64,000 nt of DNA, from the NCBI GenBank assembly GCA_963781195.1, contig CAWAEZ010000002.1, positions 333,179 to 397,178 of the forward strand. The letters run 5' to 3'. Of this stretch, positions 60,386-64,000 are shown piece after piece. Every line of letters starts with the position of its first letter. The first letter of the stretch is position 1. This stretch comes from JAJPKK01 sp963781195 (GTDB lineage Bacteria; Pseudomonadota; Alphaproteobacteria; Rhizobiales; Xanthobacteraceae). The translations under genes and the position numbers were made by a program. Below the pieces are notes generated by a model, which saw nothing but the letters and a program-made list of their open reading frames with translations, did not search any database and was not told the DNA's origin.

Positions 60386-61105
60386 TGAACACCGTGCCCT
60401 TCTTCTTGACGTCGACCGAGCCGCCGGCCCCGAGCTCGCCGGCGTGCGGCGTTGACGCCGCGTGCCGGTAGGTCATCGAAAACACGACATTCGGCTCATG
60501 CTGGCCCGGGAAGGCAAGCTGGACGATCGCTCGAACGTCACCGTGCGTGCGTTCACCGTGCGGGGCCGCGAGTTGACGATGATTTCGAACGTCTTCCGCG
60601 TAGTAATGAACCGCTCGATGCCGGGCTGGGTCAGATCGATCAGTTCGCCAAGTTCGATCAAGCGGTCTTCGCCGCCCGGGACCTCGAGGAAAACGCCTTC
60701 CCCATCGCCGGGTTTGGCGAGGCCGTAGAGCACCGTGCCGCTGATGACGGGCTTGCCCCAGCGCAGCTCGTCGTCGTTGAGGGTGAGCTTGAAGTCGCGG
60801 TCGGTCAGGAAGGCCACGAACCGCTCGGCGCCGCGCTCCCGAAGGTCGAACGGCTCGTCGAGCCGCACGTCTTCGAAGTCGCCCGACGGCATGATCGCGA
60901 AGAGGCTGTAGCCGTCACGCGGATCGAGAGCCGCGGCCTCAAGCAACTGGCGGCCGAGCGGTACGGGATCACTCACCTGCCGGGACTGGAAGTTGAGATC
61001 GCCCTGCGCGAAGAGGAAGCGATACCCCCGCGCCGGACGCAGTGCCCGGCCTTCGCGCAGGGCGTCGCCGAGGTCGTCGTAGTCGAGAAGTTCTTCAGTG
61101 CTCAT
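60360..61105 (-). CDS. Multiubiquitin-domain protein, three Ub-like repeats (one frameshift)
   Basis: About 248 residues after correction. Three Ub-like units of the Multi_ubiq type: about 28-97 (ends PFDLRERGAERFVAF), 102-167 (RDFKLTLNDDELRWGKPVIS, ends LIDLTQPGIERFIT) and 170-248 (KTFEIIVNSRPRTVNARTVT, ends VDVKKKGTVFNVTRTVQS). The frame is lost at 60530/60531: after TVTFE the continuation AIVQLAFPGQHEPNVVFSMT lies in another frame and reads on to TAA 60360, overlapping the ThiF start by 26 bases. One missing base restores it. As given, the first frame stops at 60473. The C-terminus lacks a terminal Gly-Gly. It is the likely modifier of the cassette. Confidence 0.85.
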
Positions 61106-61186
61106 CAGATTGGGTCCTTTAGGTTTGCCGAGGCAATGCCGCGGCTCTAAGGGTCCAATCGGAGCGAGTTTGGCCGACCGGTAAGG

Positions 61187-64000
61187 TCAGGCGAACTTTT
61201 TTTGCAGGGGACCGTCGGGGGTCAGGCCGCATATGAAGAAGGCGGGGCAGTTCGGACAGGTGCGTGACGAGACTTCGGCCGGAAACCGGCCGGCCCGGAT
61301 GTCGCCGAGAAATTTCGCGAGCTTGTCCTTGCGCCCCCTTAACTCCCGGTCCGACAAGGAGAGCAGATGCACCTCGCCGTCGGAGAGGTGGACGAGCTCC
61401 GCAACGGCGCCGGGAAAGGCCTGCTTGACCGCGAGGATGAGCGCCGCTGCGCCGACGTCCTTGCTCTCAGCCGATCGCAAATGACCCGTGCGGATGCGGC
61501 GCACGGCCCGGACCCCGTCCGGCCGCACCAGCACCTCGTCCGGCCGCACCGTGATCTCTTCCCCGCCGAAGGTGAGACTGAGCGCGATTGGCGGCTCGAC
61601 GACCGCTCCGGCGCGGTTCGACAGGAAAAAACGCAGCATCGTCAATGCGAGGTCGCGGAATTCAGCGCGATACCCGTGGTCGGCAAGGCCCTCGCCGGCA
61701 AGCGCCGTGTTGGTGCGATCTTCCAGGTCGCGCTCGGTCATGGGGTCGTCCGACGCGATCACCATCTCGACCACCGAGCGAACCGCCTCGTGCAGATGCA
61801 TAAAGGCAGTCGCCGTTCGCCGACCGCCGACCTGCAGGATATGCGTGTAGAAGAATTGCCGGGGGCAGGACTCATAAAGAGCAAGCTGCGGTGCGCCAAG
61901 ACGCATTCGTCCGTCGATGACCAACTCCACGCCGCGCGCTTCCGCTGCCACCGGAAGTGCGCGCGCTGGCAGGACCGACCGCCGTGTCAAGGTCGTCCCA
62001 AGACGGTCGAGGAACGGGACAGCGGCCGATTGTGGCTCGTTACTCTTCTCCAGTCGGCGCATAGAGGATCAAACGATCGCGGGCGCGCGACTGCGCCACG
62101 TAGAACAGGCACTCCTGCTCTTCGGCCTGGCCGCGCGGACGCCTCCAGCGCGCTCCCTTCGGCGCCCGCGATCATCCCGTCGGGCGTCGGAAGGGCGGCG
62201 CCGGCGGCGTGCGTGGGATCGTATCGCTGTTGAGCGGAGAGATGAACGCCGCCGAACTCCAGGCCCTTGGCGCCGTGGATGGTCATCAGACGCACCGCAT
62301 CGAGATGTTGCGCCGCCGCCGGCAACTGGCGCAGGTCGCGATCATCGCCGAGACGGACAAGCCTGCGCACACGATCGAGCAGGCGCGTGATGGGTAGCCC
62401 GCGTCCGGCCGGGCGGACCCGCACGAAGTTGAGGAACTGCCAGATCGCGATGCCGCAGGTGCGATCGGCGAGGTCCGCCGACGTCCCAAGGCGGGCGGCG
62501 ATGCGCGTGCGATCGAGCAACAACGACGCGAGCACGGTCCAGGGTGAAGCTGTTTGGTCGAAGCCATTGAGCGCGACCGCAAGCCGGGCGAGCGCCTGGC
62601 ACGGCCGGCATCGCTTAGGCCGGGGGATCGTATCGACCTGCTGGAGCCAGCTGCCCGGAGTGTGCTCGCCGGTCACGCAGGTGCTCGAAGATCGTCGCCA
62701 CGTCCCGCGAGAGGTAGCCGTGAAGTCGGGCCAGCAGGCGAGCGCGCACTAAGCCCATGGCGGCGCCGATCGACAAGGGACCGAAAGCAGCGCCAGGAGA
62801 TCCTTAACCTCTGCCCGCTCGAACAGGCTGCCCAGAAACAGCACCGGCACGCCGAGCCGTTCGAGGTCGTGCCCCGACGTGCGACAGCTTCTCGTTTGCC
62901 GGTGCAAAGGACCGCCTGCTCCCGATAGGCGTAGCCCTCGCGGCGAAGCTCCTCAATCGCTTCAGTCCAAGGCTCACTTGCTGTTGCTCAAGCGCGCTGA
63001 ACCGTCCGCAACTCAGGTTTTTGACCTTGGCCGTCGCGATCCGGCTCAAAGACCGCTCTCCGCGTCTCCGGCGCGCATCGTGATTGCAAAGCCGGAAAAG
63101 GCTGGCGACAATCTCCGGCACCGAGCGATAGTTGCGCTTCAGCCGGTCGCGCTTGGCGCCCGGAAAGTCCTCTTTCCCAAACCGGGGTCATATTAAACGA
63201 CGAGGCGCCTCGGAAACCGATAAATCGACTGCTTGGCGTCTCCGACCATCCAGAGGTTGCGGCCATCCGGCCGCAGCGCGTTTAGCAAGCGCACGCTGCT
63301 GCGGTTCACGTCCTGAAGACTCGTCGACCAACACCTGATCATACTTGCGCCGGCGGCGTCGCGCAGATCGCCGCGTCGTCCGCGAGCAATCGTACCGGCT
63401 AAGGACGAGGTCGCCGAAGTCCACGCAATTCCGTTGCGCATGCGCTGTACATAGCCGCGTAAACGCGGGCGACCTCCCTGGCCGTTCGCCCGCTCGCTTG
63501 CGTCGGGGAGACCGCGGCTGCGCCAGTGTCGCGCGGGCAAGCGCGGCGTACTCCTCGGCTCGGCGACCTCGTCCTTAGCCCGCGAGACGGCGGCCGCATG
63601 TCGGCGCTCATCTGCGTTGGGTCCTAGAGGCTCAGGTAGTGCCGGAGCCCAAGGCGCGGAAGCTGCTCCTCCAGCAGCTCGAGCAGCCCCCGTCTCGATC
63701 GATGATCCGCGGGTCCTGGGGCAGGCCGGCCCCGCGTGGAGCCGAAGCAGATTCGAGGCCGAAGGCGTGAAAGGTGCCCACCCAGATCAGGGCCGCCGCG
63801 GCGGGCGTGAGCGGTAGATCCGCTCGATCATCTCGCCGGCCGCCTTGTTCGAGAAGGTCAGCAGCAGGATGCGCCGCGGCTCGACGCCTCGAGAAGGACT
63901 TCCACGCGCGCGATCAGCGTGCGCGTTTTGCCGGTCCCGGGACCCGCATCGAGCAGGATCAGCTCTCCGCGGTGCGCCGCCGCCGCCGCTTGCAACGGAT
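61187..64000 (-). pseudogene. UvrD-type helicase with Fe-S PD-(D/E)XK-like tail, many frameshifts
   Basis: A superfamily 1 helicase gene whose 5' end lies beyond the window. In order on the minus strand: Walker A DAGPGTGKT (about 63930), LTFSNKAAGEM (about 63860), VGTFHAFGLE (about 63770), DFGDLVL and VLVDE (about 63340), MVGDAKQSIYRF (about 63230), VKNLSCGRF, and LMTIHGAKGLEF (about 62270). The last 291 codons (from 62062) are intact and form a PD-(D/E)XK-like domain with Fe-S cysteines (YESCPRQFFY and CPNCPAFFIC). Between 62000 and 64000 small indels break the frame roughly every 100-300 bases, while motifs remain. It ends 82 bases before the ubiquitin-like gene and is co-oriented. Confidence 0.75.

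Noticed and set aside
60473..60535. Programmed frameshift in the multiubiquitin gene
   Set aside because: No slippery heptamer is seen at 60530, and DUF6527 and the helicase have similar breaks, so error or decay is simpler.

Overview
The window is high-GC DNA with the gene style of an alphaproteobacterium of the Hyphomicrobiales (Nitrobacteraceae/Xanthobacteraceae-like). Pointers to this are orphan Bug/TctC-type binding proteins, a Ku/LigD end-joining locus, FNR/FixK-type palindromes, a HdeA-like periplasmic protein, many short signal-peptide proteins and palindromic repeats of the kind common in Bradyrhizobium relatives. The species cannot be fixed from the sequence alone. No rRNA, tRNA, CRISPR array, transposase or integrase was recognised.

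Layout. 0-3.4 kb: a set of very small proteins (zinc ribbon, one-helix membrane proteins, a Gly/Gln-rich protein, a Pro/Ala-tailed membrane protein), each with its own ribosome site and several with hairpin terminators. 3.4-8 kb: a CBS-BON protein, then a two-gene operon (PhoU-like protein plus a PPDK-like protein lacking the pyruvate barrel) behind a FixK-like palindrome. 8-10.3 kb: an ACMSD-type hydrolase and an orphan TctC protein. 10.3-15 kb, minus strand: ku, a BRCT-HTH-TPR gene and ligD, a non-homologous end-joining cluster. 15.3-27 kb: HdeA-like protein, hemN behind a perfect FNR/FixK box, an MgtA-type ATPase, ChaB, then a YbhG/F/S/R-like export operon with a near-perfect box upstream and a PHA-synthase-like protein. 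This stretch looks like a low-oxygen regulon.

27-46.7 kb: uptake and catabolism modules, each pairing a transporter or binding protein with hydrolytic or redox enzymes: TctC + zinc alcohol dehydrogenase; DctPQM TRAP transporter + dienelactone hydrolase; TPR protein and HtrA-like protease; MetX-like hydrolase + frameshifted cyclase; creatininase-family enzyme beside an NMT1-type ABC importer; a YtcJ-like amidohydrolase; a DMT exporter. 46.8-53 kb: an AcoA/AcoB/AcoC-type 2-oxo acid dehydrogenase (E1 alpha, E1 beta, E2; no E3) with a succinate-semialdehyde dehydrogenase and a 2-hydroxyacid dehydrogenase. 53-58.2 kb: inhibitor-like secreted protein, DUF2277, GFA-type protein, Tat-exported oxalate decarboxylase, acetyltransferase.

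58.2-64 kb: the most unusual region. After a 3' remnant of radC and an AT-richer junction comes a minus-strand operon that runs off the window: UvrD-type helicase with an Fe-S PD-(D/E)XK-like tail, a protein with three ubiquitin-like repeats, a ThiF/E1-like adenylyltransferase with an extra N-terminal domain, and a Cys-rich DUF6527-like protein. This is a bacterial ubiquitin-like conjugation cassette, here coupled to a helicase. Three of its four genes need small indels to read through, densest in the helicase, so either the cassette is decaying or the sequence is poor there. Start codons are chosen by ribosome sites, overlaps and domain limits, and are inferences unless stated otherwise.
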